In this document: positions 1-5,664 of the stretch, piece by piece | Position numbering within the stretch: position 1 is the stretch's first letter | Layout of the letters: each line of letters begins with the position of its first letter | Assembly (NCBI GenBank): GCA_002331625.1 | Contig: DCZN01000084.1 | Span: 5,143 to 13,352, forward strand | Direction of reading: 5' to 3' | From: Nitrospira sp. UBA2083 | GTDB taxonomy: Bacteria; Nitrospirota; Nitrospiria; Nitrospirales; Nitrospiraceae | DNA: 8,210 nucleotides | The notes under the pieces: model-generated | What the model was told of the DNA's origin: nothing | Databases searched by the model: none | Seen by the model: the letters and a program-made list of their open reading frames with translations, nothing else | Position numbers and translations under genes: made by a program

Positions 1-80
1 CTAGCAGTGTGTTGACAAACCCTACACCCTCCCTCAAGCAGATCGATCCTCACGGTGACTGACCGAATCGAGATGCCCCG

Positions 81-205
81 CAGGCTGTTCAGAAAGGCTG
101 TCCAGCAAGGCCGCAACGAGCGAAGAGGGGAGGCGATTCCCGTTCTGTATGGGTGACCCTCTGAGCAATGCGAAAACTAAGCTGGCGGCTGCGTTTAATA
201 GTCTG
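81..205. repeat. degenerate long palindromic intergenic element
   Basis: This is an imperfect inverted repeat of about 125 bases directly upstream of pgsA. CAGGCTGTT (81-89) pairs with AATAGTCTG (197-205) with two G.U wobbles, CCAGC (102-106) pairs with GCTGG (181-185), and AGAGGG (124-129) pairs with CCCTCT (157-162). The centre lies near 140-150. From memory it resembles a dispersed palindromic element found between genes in Nitrospira; that link is recall, not a search. Its right end nearly touches the AGGAG ribosome binding site (208-212) of pgsA, so the folded RNA would sit in the pgsA leader. It has no U-tract, so it is not a classical terminator. Confidence 0.55.
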
Positions 206-224
206 TTAGGAGACGAGTCGAGTC

Positions 225-821
225 ATGAACCGCGTCCTGGCAATATGGCGAGACATTGGGGCGGAGTCGCTCAATGTGCCAAATTTCCTGACGCTCCTCC
301 GCATTCTGTTGATTCCGGTCTTCATTATTCTCTTTGTCAATCCTACGCCTGATCAGTCACTGGCCGCAGCCATTGTGTTTACGGTTGCATCGGTGACGGA
401 TATGTTAGACGGCTACATCGCTCGGCGAACCGGTCAGGTCACGAAGCTCGGCAAACTCCTCGATCCTATCGCGGACAAACTCTTGGTTCTGTCGGCACTG
501 ATTCTGCTGATGAACGTGGACCGAGTCAGCGCGCTGGTCGCGCTGTTGATCATCGGGCGAGAAGTGGCGGTGACGGGAATCCGGGCCATTGCGGCGGGAG
601 AAGGGTTCATCATTCCGGCAGAGACGACCGGCAAGTATAAGATGGCGCTGCAAGTCGTGGCCATCATGTTTCTGATCCTAGAAGGAACGGGGCTCGCTGC
701 ACTCGGGAACCTGCATTTGGCCGGCACGGTGACCCTCTATTTGTCGTTGGTACTGGGCTATATCTCCGGTGGGCAGTATGTGTGGAGCTTTTGGAAGCAG
801 GTTGTGGCGAAAGGGCTCTGA
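225..821 (+). CDS. pgsA: CDP-diacylglycerol--glycerol-3-phosphate 3-phosphatidyltransferase (PGP synthase)
   Basis: An integral inner-membrane enzyme that transfers the phosphatidyl group of CDP-diacylglycerol to sn-glycerol-3-phosphate, giving phosphatidylglycerophosphate and CMP. This is the committed step to phosphatidylglycerol and cardiolipin. The 198-aa protein has the complete CDP-alcohol phosphotransferase signature: D59-x2-D62-G63-x2-A66-R67-x8-G76-x3-D80-x3-D84. The N-terminal NVPNFLTLLRI segment (about 17-27) is typical of PgsA and leads into the first hydrophobic helix; further hydrophobic stretches follow near 43-57, 86-96, 102-111, 142-154 and 166-178. The length matches the family (about 180-200 aa). 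The ATG is preceded by AGGAG at 208-212, about 12 nt upstream, and the N-terminus runs roughly 15 residues longer than in many homologues. It begins a plus-strand cluster with the esterase (18-nt gap) and plsY. Confidence 0.93.
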   Translation: MNRVLAIWRDIGAESLNVPNFLTLLRILLIPVFIILFVNPTPDQSLAAAIVFTVASVTDMLDGYIARRTGQVTKLGKLLDPIADKLLVLSALILLMNVDRVSALVALLIIGREVAVTGIRAIAAGEGFIIPAETTGKYKMALQVVAIMFLILEGTGLAALGNLHLAGTVTLYLSLVLGYISGGQYVWSFWKQVVAKGL

Positions 822-839
822 CCGAACCGCCATACAGAC

Positions 840-1757
840 GTGCATCCGTGTTCAACCTCGCAATCTCTTTCATTGTTGACGAGAACGAGCCCTCGATTAT
901 CGAACCTCAAAGTGGGCAACCTGCAAATTCCCAGGCCTGTCTGCGCGTTGTTTTTCCTCGCGAGCACGTTGGTCGCCTGCACTGAAAGCGAACAGCCTCC
1001 ACAACTGGAATCCTACGCCTACGAGAATGCAACGGGACATTGTCCGGCTGGTTCACGTCCGGGTGTGGCCGGCGCAACCGATGGCAAAGTGTCGACCGAC
1101 GGCATTCGGTATATGGTCCGCACGCCCTCCAATTACGATGCCACATTTGCTCATCCGCTCTTGATCACCTACGCTCCGGCGGGAATGAGTCGCTGGGCAT
1201 CGGAGCGGCTCACGGGCCTCACGACTGCCGCGACCGGTGCCGGGTTTGTCGTGGTCTATGCCGATCATCTGCAATTGAACATCCCTGCGATCGAACGGCT
1301 TGGAACTCTTCCTGCTCTTGTGGCAAAAGACTGGTGCATTGACGAAAAGCGGGTCTTTGTAACGGGTCACTCTGATGGGGGCACAGCATCCCAAATGCTG
1401 GCTGTCATCGAGAAGACGAAGAAGGTGCCTGCGGCCATCGCGCCGAGTGCTGCTGGGGTAACCGGCAAGGATCTCGAGTCGTTCCAATGCCGCGATCCGA
1501 TTCCGGTCATGATCATGCACGGCAAAAATGATACGCTGTTTCCTGGTTGGGGCGCGCAAACCTCAGCCTGGTGGGCGAAGTGCAATGGCTGTGATGTCAC
1601 TAAGACGAAGGTGGTTGAGGGTGGCTGTCTCGCGTATCAAGGTTGTTCGTCACAGGGTGCAACGCTTTACTGTGAAGGCACAGGGAGCCATCGTGACTGG
1701 CCCGCTCTGAATCGAGTGATGCTGGAGTTTTTTGTGCACCCGGAGAAGTTTCAGTAA
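840..1757 (+). CDS. putative lipoprotein esterase, PHB depolymerase / feruloyl esterase-like alpha/beta hydrolase
   Basis: A predicted exported serine esterase of the LpqC/PHB-depolymerase-like group (COG3509 type); the substrate is unknown. The nucleophile elbow is G176-H-S178-D-G-G. The likely acid is D231 in HGKNDTLFP, and the likely catalytic His is H284 in GSHRDWP, where homologues usually have GGHxWP. A lipobox LVAC places the lipidated cysteine at C47. Eight later cysteines (68, 166, 217, 248, 251, 263, 269, 278) suggest disulfides and a periplasmic or surface location. The start is uncertain. The frame opens with GTG at 840, which leaves 46 residues before C47, unusually long. TTG at 876 or GTG at 912 would give normal lipoprotein signals of 34 or 22 residues. 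None has a clear Shine-Dalgarno, so the longest form is given. It sits 18 nt after pgsA and 36 nt before plsY, so co-transcription is likely. Confidence 0.75.
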   Translation: MHPCSTSQSLSLLTRTSPRLSNLKVGNLQIPRPVCALFFLASTLVACTESEQPPQLESYAYENATGHCPAGSRPGVAGATDGKVSTDGIRYMVRTPSNYDATFAHPLLITYAPAGMSRWASERLTGLTTAATGAGFVVVYADHLQLNIPAIERLGTLPALVAKDWCIDEKRVFVTGHSDGGTASQMLAVIEKTKKVPAAIAPSAAGVTGKDLESFQCRDPIPVMIMHGKNDTLFPGWGAQTSAWWAKCNGCDVTKTKVVEGGCLAYQGCSSQGATLYCEGTGSHRDWPALNRVMLEFFVHPEKFQ

Positions 1758-1793
1758 CCGATTCTCGAGATAGTCTTCGCGCTGAGAGAACTT

Positions 1794-2402
1794 ATGGAAC
1801 AGACAGGATTACTGATTGGGCTTATAGTCGGTGGCTATCTGCTGGGCGGGGTGCCGTTTGGCGTGGTCATCTCCAAGGCGATGGGATTGCCCGATCCGCG
1901 TACGGTCGGCAGTAAGAACGTCGGCTTTACGAACGTGCTGCGTGTCTCCGGCAAGGTGCCCGGCATCCTCACGTTGATTGGAGACATGGGGAAGGGCTGG
2001 GTGATGGGGTTTGCGGCGATGCGCCTTCTCGAAACAGAATGGGGCGTCCTGGCCGTGGCATTCGCTCCGTTTCTGGGTCATCTCTTCTCGCCGTTTCTTG
2101 GGTTCAAAGGCGGGAAAGGCGTGGCGACCGCGCTCGGCTCGGTCCTGGGTGTCTCGCCATCGATTGGGCTGGTGCTCCTGCTGGCCTGGATCGTTGCCGT
2201 CGCCATCTGGCGCTACTCCTCCGGCGGGGCACTGATGGCCTTCGGCCTCTTTCCCATCATTGCCGCCCTGATCCACCCGTCAACGCCGTTCATGCTCTTT
2301 TCATTCGCGATGAGCGGACTCATCGCAATCAAGCATAAGGGGAATATTGAACGGCTGCGGAATGGGACGGAGAGTAGGATAGGGCAAGGGCGGCCCGGTT
2401 GA
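1794..2402 (+). CDS. plsY: acyl-phosphate:glycerol-3-phosphate acyltransferase PlsY
   Basis: A polytopic inner-membrane acyltransferase that moves the acyl group from acyl-phosphate (made by PlsX) to glycerol-3-phosphate, giving lysophosphatidic acid, the first step of phospholipid synthesis. The 202-aa protein is the usual length and carries the three PlsY cytoplasmic motifs: GSKNVGFTNVLR (39-50), GHLFSPFLGFKGGKGVAT (95-112) and KHKGNIERLRNGTE (180-193). GDMGKGW (63-69) is also typical. Motif 1 departs from the usual GSGNxGATN, with K41 replacing Gly and F45 replacing Ala. The ATG follows only a weak purine stretch (gagagaa). It is the last plus-strand gene of the cluster and faces the kinase gene tail to tail, 132 nt apart. 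Sharing a cluster with pgsA puts two consumers of glycerol-3-phosphate together. Confidence 0.93.
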   Translation: MEQTGLLIGLIVGGYLLGGVPFGVVISKAMGLPDPRTVGSKNVGFTNVLRVSGKVPGILTLIGDMGKGWVMGFAAMRLLETEWGVLAVAFAPFLGHLFSPFLGFKGGKGVATALGSVLGVSPSIGLVLLLAWIVAVAIWRYSSGGALMAFGLFPIIAALIHPSTPFMLFSFAMSGLIAIKHKGNIERLRNGTESRIGQGRPG

Positions 2403-2453
2403 TCCAAGTGCTCGCGGAACCCCCACGTCTGCCAATCATATTCTACTGAATGA

Positions 2454-2489
2454 GAACGACATGGTCGTTCCATGCGCGCAGTGAACGAC
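2454..2489. other. overlapping mutually exclusive hairpins between convergent genes
   Basis: GAACGAC at 2454-2460 can pair with GTCGTTC at 2464-2470 (3-nt loop). That same GTCGTTC can instead pair with a second GAACGAC at 2483-2489 (12-nt loop). CATGG (2460-2464) and CCATG (2470-2474) form a third overlapping stem. TTTTT at 2498-2502 lies 8 nt after the last arm on the plus strand, too far for a textbook intrinsic terminator. It could be a weak terminator for plsY or a protein-binding palindrome. Confidence 0.35.
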
Positions 2490-2534
2490 AACCTGACTTT
2501 TTGTTGAGAGGGGAGAAGAGGAGAGAATCCATGC

Positions 2535-3524
2535 TCACAATTCTGAAGTGCCCGGACTGCCCTTATCAGAGGAGGAGGTTTGCGGGAGTGAAAAGCTAGG
2601 CAAAGGCGTATATAAGTCCCGCCAAAACTCAAGAGCGGACGCTGTACGAAATGAGACATGCCTCCGCAACGACTTCTCCAGAGCAAAGCTGAACGGAGGG
2701 CCCAGTTCTAACGCCATCTGACGTGGAACACCAGCCAAAATATGCTTGGTCGTAAAGGTCAGCGGCTTTGCAAGAAGAATCTGCAAAAAAAGCAACCCGC
2801 AGTGGTAGATGTCCATACGGTGGTCCATCGGCCCAAACTCTTGTGGCTGGAGTGACTCTGGAGCCCTCATCCACTCAGCTAGTACGGTGTTCTGGGCATC
2901 CATGTCAGAAACCAATTTACTGATACCAAGGTCACCGAGTATGAATGTGATAGCACTTTCTTCTGGAACCATTTCGTCGCGAATCCAGCTCGCAAAGACG
3001 TTTCCACCATGGATATCTTGATGCGCAAATCCGTTCACGTGGATGAAATGTACTGCCTGAAGCAGGCAGCGCGCGATAGACCGAAGCCATAGGTTGCCCT
3101 GAAAGTTCTGCTGCTGAATGAACTCCGTTAGCGGTTTCCAGCACCGTTCAAATACAATGTAGAATGTGTGACGGTATTCAAAGGCATCGTGCACGTATGT
3201 GATGTGCGGGTGCCGAAGAAGCATGAGCTTCTGATACTCTGTGATCGCGTTCTCGCGTATTGCTTCATAAGTACCCTGAGGTTTCAGGACTTTGACTGCC
3301 AGTTCATTCTCCCAGGTGTCCGTGCACTCATAGACCACTCCAAAGTTTCCGCCACCCAACTCCTTTCCGATTTTGTAGGTGTTCCTAGTGATAGTGCTCG
3401 TGATCAGATCACCTGGACTCGGTGGCGTGAAGATTGGAAGAGGGAGTTGCGGTTCCACGAGCCGCCCAGGGTCATGAGCAGCCTCGTCCATATTCTCAGC
3501 CGGAGGACCCTCTGGCTTAGTCAT
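2535..3524 (-). CDS. eukaryotic-like protein kinase with atypical catalytic loop
   Basis: A soluble 329-aa protein kinase; the target is unknown. A proline-rich N-terminus (about 1-45) is followed by one kinase domain (about 49-305). The glycine loop is G57-G-G-N-F-G62-V-V-Y, the ATP-anchoring lysine is K78 in AVKVL, and the probable alpha-C glutamate is E96. The catalytic loop reads H168-Q-D170-I-H-G-G-N175, so the HRD arginine is Gln and the position of the DLKxxN lysine is His. The magnesium site is D198-L-G, followed by A221-P-E and D238. Every essential Asp, Lys and Asn is present, so activity is plausible, but this is a non-RD kinase whose DIHGGN loop recalls aminoglycoside/choline-type kinases. 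There is no transmembrane helix or PASTA-like sensor, and the C-terminal tail (305-329) is Ser/Pro-rich. The ATG at 3524 has no clear Shine-Dalgarno; M12 (3491) is an alternative. No phosphatase gene is adjacent. Confidence 0.82.
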   Translation of the reverse strand: MTKPEGPPAENMDEAAHDPGRLVEPQLPLPIFTPPSPGDLITSTITRNTYKIGKELGGGNFGVVYECTDTWENELAVKVLKPQGTYEAIRENAITEYQKLMLLRHPHITYVHDAFEYRHTFYIVFERCWKPLTEFIQQQNFQGNLWLRSIARCLLQAVHFIHVNGFAHQDIHGGNVFASWIRDEMVPEESAITFILGDLGISKLVSDMDAQNTVLAEWMRAPESLQPQEFGPMDHRMDIYHCGLLFLQILLAKPLTFTTKHILAGVPRQMALELGPPFSFALEKSLRRHVSFRTASALEFWRDLYTPLPSFSLPQTSSSDKGSPGTSEL

Positions 3525-3585
3525 AACTGGATGCTAGGATACGCGATTACATTGCCTACATAGTACACAACGACGACCGCGCGTG

Positions 3586-3614
3586 ATTGTTACGTGTGTT
3601 TAAGCACTTGTCAA
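3586..3614 (-). promoter_or_regulatory. possible promoter of the kinase gene
   Basis: Read on the minus strand, a perfect -35 box TTGACA (3614-3609) is followed after 16 nt by TAACAA (3592-3587), a poor match to the -10 consensus (3 of 6). It lies 62-90 nt upstream of the kinase start in the 185-nt gap after the outer-membrane gene. The good -35 alone makes this only a candidate. Confidence 0.25.
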
Positions 3615-3667
3615 TGTTATCCGTAGTGTCGCGTCAGCGCGCATTACTGGAAGCTCCTGGCGGCGTT

Positions 3668-3698
3668 ACTAAGCCGTACTAGGGTACCTTAGCTTAGT
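3668..3698 (-). terminator. possible terminator hairpin of the outer-membrane protein gene
   Basis: ACTAAGC (3668-3674) pairs perfectly with GCTTAGT (3692-3698), and an inner GTAC/GTAC stem (3676-3679 with 3684-3687) extends it. It lies 11 nt past the stop of the minus-strand beta-barrel gene, the expected place for a terminator. No T-tract follows on either strand, so it may instead only protect the 3' end of the mRNA. Confidence 0.3.
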
Positions 3699-3709
3699 CT
3701 GAGGCGAAG

Positions 3710-4306
3710 TTAGAAGTGCAAGTTTAGTCCAAAGGTCACCATGTGGCCGTTGTCCTGGAATTGCTTATCACGCAGCGACGCATCCTTCGACTCGATTTTC
3801 TCAAGCCAGATATGGCGGTAGGTGCTGTCGAGCGAGAGGTGTTCGCTCAGAAAGAGCTGTAGCCCTACCCCTGCGTGGGCGCCGAATCGATGTTGCGTCT
3901 TGTCGAATCCGTGAGGGCCCTCTACATTGGTAAAATACCAGCCGGCCCCGCCGAGAATAAAAGGAGAAAGCCGTTTGGTGCCAAACGGATAAATCAACGC
4001 AGATCCTTGAACGGGGAATGTGCGGACTGTGGTGGAACTCACGTCGGTCTTGCGATAGTCGACCGAACCTTCAACGGCCAGAAATTTGAATGGGTGGAGC
4101 CGAAGTTGGCCGCCGCCGAACCAGTTCGCATCGCCCTCCTTGGGATCGAAATAGGTCGCACGACCGCCGATGGAGAGCAGCCCAAGGTTCACATCATCGA
4201 AGATCCCTTCCGCCGCAGCCGGTTTGACCCCGGCTACACCCAACATTCCTCCTAGAACAACAGTGAGAGTTGCTACTAATACCGGTCGTTTCCATGTTCT
4301 CATCAT
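3710..4306 (-). CDS. outer-membrane beta-barrel protein (OmpA/OmpW-like small porin fold)
   Basis: A predicted small outer-membrane protein of about 198 aa; its ligand is unknown. A signal peptide (MMRTWKRP, then a hydrophobic core, then VKPAAA) should be cleaved before EGIFDD. The mature chain shows about eight alternating amphipathic strands, such as LGLLSIGGRATYF, WFGGGQLRLHPF, LAVEGSVDY, RFGAHAGVGLQLF and MVTFGLNLHF. It ends in Phe, the outer-membrane assembly signal. This fits the OMP_b-brl / opacity-protein class. A strong GGAGG (4320-4316) lies 9 nt before the ATG at 4306. A GTG at 4309 (6-nt spacing) and an ATG at 4303 are alternatives. A stable hairpin (4324-4357) sits just upstream of the ribosome binding site and may control expression. 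The gene is monocistronic, with 185 nt to the kinase. Confidence 0.8.
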   Translation of the reverse strand: MMRTWKRPVLVATLTVVLGGMLGVAGVKPAAAEGIFDDVNLGLLSIGGRATYFDPKEGDANWFGGGQLRLHPFKFLAVEGSVDYRKTDVSSTTVRTFPVQGSALIYPFGTKRLSPFILGGAGWYFTNVEGPHGFDKTQHRFGAHAGVGLQLFLSEHLSLDSTYRHIWLEKIESKDASLRDKQFQDNGHMVTFGLNLHF

Positions 4307-4323
4307 CACACCACGCCTCCATG

Positions 4324-4357
4324 AAAGATTACGGCATTGTCTGCTGCCATAATCTTT
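4324..4357 (-). promoter_or_regulatory. 5'-leader hairpin next to the ribosome binding site of the outer-membrane protein gene
   Basis: In minus-strand RNA, AAAGAUUAUGGCA (from 4357 to 4345) pairs along all 13 positions with UGCCGUAAUCUUU (from 4336 to 4324), around an 8-nt loop. Twelve pairs are Watson-Crick and one is U.G. In the plus strand the same position would be a C.A mismatch, so the structure favours minus-strand RNA. The base of the stem lies 3 nt from the GGAGG of the beta-barrel gene. It may modulate translation or stabilise the mRNA. Only three U follow, so intrinsic termination is unlikely. Confidence 0.5.
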
Positions 4358-4524
4358 AGACGTGGGTGGCTCTCCGGAGTAAACGCAGAGCGATAAAAAA
4401 GTTCACGTGAAGATGATGAGATTGAGCAGGGCGGAATTTCAGTACTATGGAAGAGAAGACTACCGAGCGACGATACTAACCTGTGCGGAATAGTCGAGTT
4501 GGAAACGAAGTTGCTGGCAATCGT

Positions 4525-4698
4525 TTAGGTGAGGCCTAATCGTAGCGTTCTCATTTCTCCTCTGTCCTTGATGAACGTCGCCCGGGCCGCTTCTTTAAAG
4601 CGCTTGAGTTCGGCTTTTGAACGGGCAATCGACTTAAATAGGCCTTTCTCATAGTCTTTGGCGATTCGTTCTTCATTCGTTGATCGACGTTGCTTCAC
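4525..4698 (-). CDS. 57-aa antitoxin-like protein, probably truncated, coupled to hepT
   Basis: The GTG start at 4698 overlaps the TGA stop of hepT (GTGA), and GGGGGA (4711-4706) lies 7 nt upstream, so translational coupling is likely. The protein is small and highly charged, beginning MKQRRSTNEERIAKDYEKG. From about residue 9, EERIAKDYEKGLFKS, then AELKRFKEAARATFIKDR (29-46), matches my recollection of the N-terminal part of CopG-type (ribbon-helix-helix) antitoxins. In that group 'KDRRVNIRLSxxDL' and a C-terminal DNA-binding segment normally follow KDR. Here the frame instead ends after KDRGEMRTLRLGLT, so the expected RHH half is missing. It could be a decayed antitoxin remnant, a truncated functional third component, or an unrelated small protein. 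The family assignment is from memory. Confidence 0.5.
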   Translation of the reverse strand: MKQRRSTNEERIAKDYEKGLFKSIARSKAELKRFKEAARATFIKDRGEMRTLRLGLT

Positions 4699-5120
4699 GT
4701 GGACTTCCCCCGGAGATGATGGTCAACCGCTTTCGCGAATTGCCGAAAGTCCTCCAAATGATGTCGGCAGATCTGATAGACGATGTTCCAGTTGATCGCT
4801 TGATAGCTGTGGACAGCGATATTCCTGAATCCAACCGCTTTTGCCAGACGCTGAGCCAGGACAGGATCGATGATCTGAAGTTTTTGGAGAACCTCGAAGT
4901 TTTCGGCCATCGTGCTGGGAGGGGTTGCTTCAGTTTCAGCAATGAGATGCGCCGCAACATCGACAGAAATCTGGACTGCGCGTTGGAGATTCAGCGCTAT
5001 GATGTCTTGTACGTCAGTGTCACGAACCAGCTGATCCACGGAAGAGGGAGTTTTCCCTGCAATCCGCTCGACACAACGGCGGAGCGATTCCAACTTGGTT
5101 TCTACTAGATCCCGGTCCAT
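4695..5120 (-). CDS. hepT: HepT-like HEPN-domain ribonuclease toxin
   Basis: The toxin of an MntA-HepT type toxin-antitoxin module, a helical HEPN RNase of 141 aa. The N-terminus MDRDLVETKLESLRRCVERI is typical of HepT. The active-site motif R99-N-I-A-V-H104-S-Y106 is the Rx4HxY form. In characterised systems MntA inactivates HepT by AMPylating this tyrosine, and all three residues are intact. The ATG at 5120 lies inside the mntA 3' end (16-nt overlap) without a strong Shine-Dalgarno, so translation is probably coupled to mntA. The 3' end overlaps the GTG of the antitoxin-like ORF. A long open frame on the opposite strand here is only a shadow. Confidence 0.9.
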   Translation of the reverse strand: MDRDLVETKLESLRRCVERIAGKTPSSVDQLVRDTDVQDIIALNLQRAVQISVDVAAHLIAETEATPPSTMAENFEVLQKLQIIDPVLAQRLAKAVGFRNIAVHSYQAINWNIVYQICRHHLEDFRQFAKAVDHHLRGKST

Positions 5121-5593
5121 GCCTGTCGTCTATCCGACAAAATTCGGCGGTAATAGGGCATGAGGTCAGCTTCTTCATAGACCATCCGCAAAAGAAGTTC
5201 GGCGTAACGAGTCCGATTTTGGCACAGGACTCTGCGACCCTTGGTCAGGATCTGCTGAAGCAGCGGGTTATGAGTGCGGTCAAGATCGATGAGATCCACA
5301 GGACGGCCAACTGCCAGCGCAAGATCTTCCATGATGGCGAGGTGAGTCTGAGCCGTCAGCGGGGTGGATGACGCGACTGCGATGTCGAGGTCACTGTCTT
5401 TGCGAGCGCGGTCTTGAGCCATAGACCCGAAGACTATAGCCAAGACTATGGATGGATAGCGTGATATCACGGACTCAATCTTTCGATCGAGATCAGAGTG
5501 AAGTGGTGGATCCGACTGTTGCATACTTTTGAGTATCACGAATATGACAAAGTCGCAAGGAGATGCGGGTGTATCGGTTTCGCCGTTCCTCAC
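5105..5593 (-). CDS. mntA: MntA-like minimal nucleotidyltransferase antitoxin
   Basis: The antitoxin partner of HepT, a minimal nucleotidyltransferase that would transfer AMP from ATP onto the HepT tyrosine. The signature is G56-S57-x10-D68-L-D70 within FGSMAQDRARKDSDLDIAV. A third acidic position, D100 or D103, lies in VDLIDLD. Family members usually begin about 25-30 residues before GS, which fits an ATG at codon 24 (5524, MQQSDPPLHSDL), but that ATG has no Shine-Dalgarno. The GTG at 5593 has AGGAG (5608-5604) 10 nt upstream and is given here, though residues 1-23 (with hydrophobic CDFVIFVIL) look foreign to the family. It is the first gene of the mntA-hepT operon, diverging from the plus-strand operon across only 71 nt. 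No clear promoter of its own is visible. Confidence 0.88.
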   Translation of the reverse strand: MRNGETDTPASPCDFVIFVILKSMQQSDPPLHSDLDRKIESVISRYPSIVLAIVFGSMAQDRARKDSDLDIAVASSTPLTAQTHLAIMEDLALAVGRPVDLIDLDRTHNPLLQQILTKGRRVLCQNRTRYAELLLRMVYEEADLMPYYRRILSDRRQAWTGI

Positions 5594-5597
5594 TTAA

Positions 5598-5626
5598 TTG
5601 ACTCTCCTGCACCCCCTTCATATAAT
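5598..5626 (+). promoter_or_regulatory. near-consensus sigma-70-type promoter
   Basis: TTGACT (5598-5603), exactly 17 nt, then a perfect TATAAT (5621-5626). The match is 11 of 12 to consensus with ideal spacing. It would start transcription near 5633, about 32 nt before the ATG of the 123-aa gene, and should drive the MutL-like operon. The spacer contains, on the opposite strand, the AGGAG of mntA (5608-5604). Confidence 0.75.
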
Positions 5627-5664
5627 GCGACCCGTTCGCGGTTCTCCTTATCCAACCGATACTT

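Noticed and set aside
12..40. TTGACA at 12-17 as a pgsA promoter
   Set aside because: No -10-like hexamer at 16-18 nt spacing; only the -35-like half is present.
3..62. Open frame from the window edge to a TGA at 60-62, possibly the tail of an upstream gene
   Set aside because: Only 19 codons with no recognisable sequence; too short to separate from chance.
3168..3563. 131-codon plus-strand open frame
   Set aside because: Antisense to the kinase N-terminal lobe, where the glycine loop and catalytic lysine are encoded on the minus strand.
4395..4411. A-tract plus TTCACGTGAA palindrome as a minus-strand terminator of the toxin-antitoxin operon
   Set aside because: The minus-strand T-run is there, but the 10-bp palindrome has no loop and would form at most a 3-bp stem.
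4680..5108. 142-codon plus-strand open frame
   Set aside because: It is antisense to hepT, whose family motif and coupling to mntA are clear; the plus-strand product has no recognisable features.
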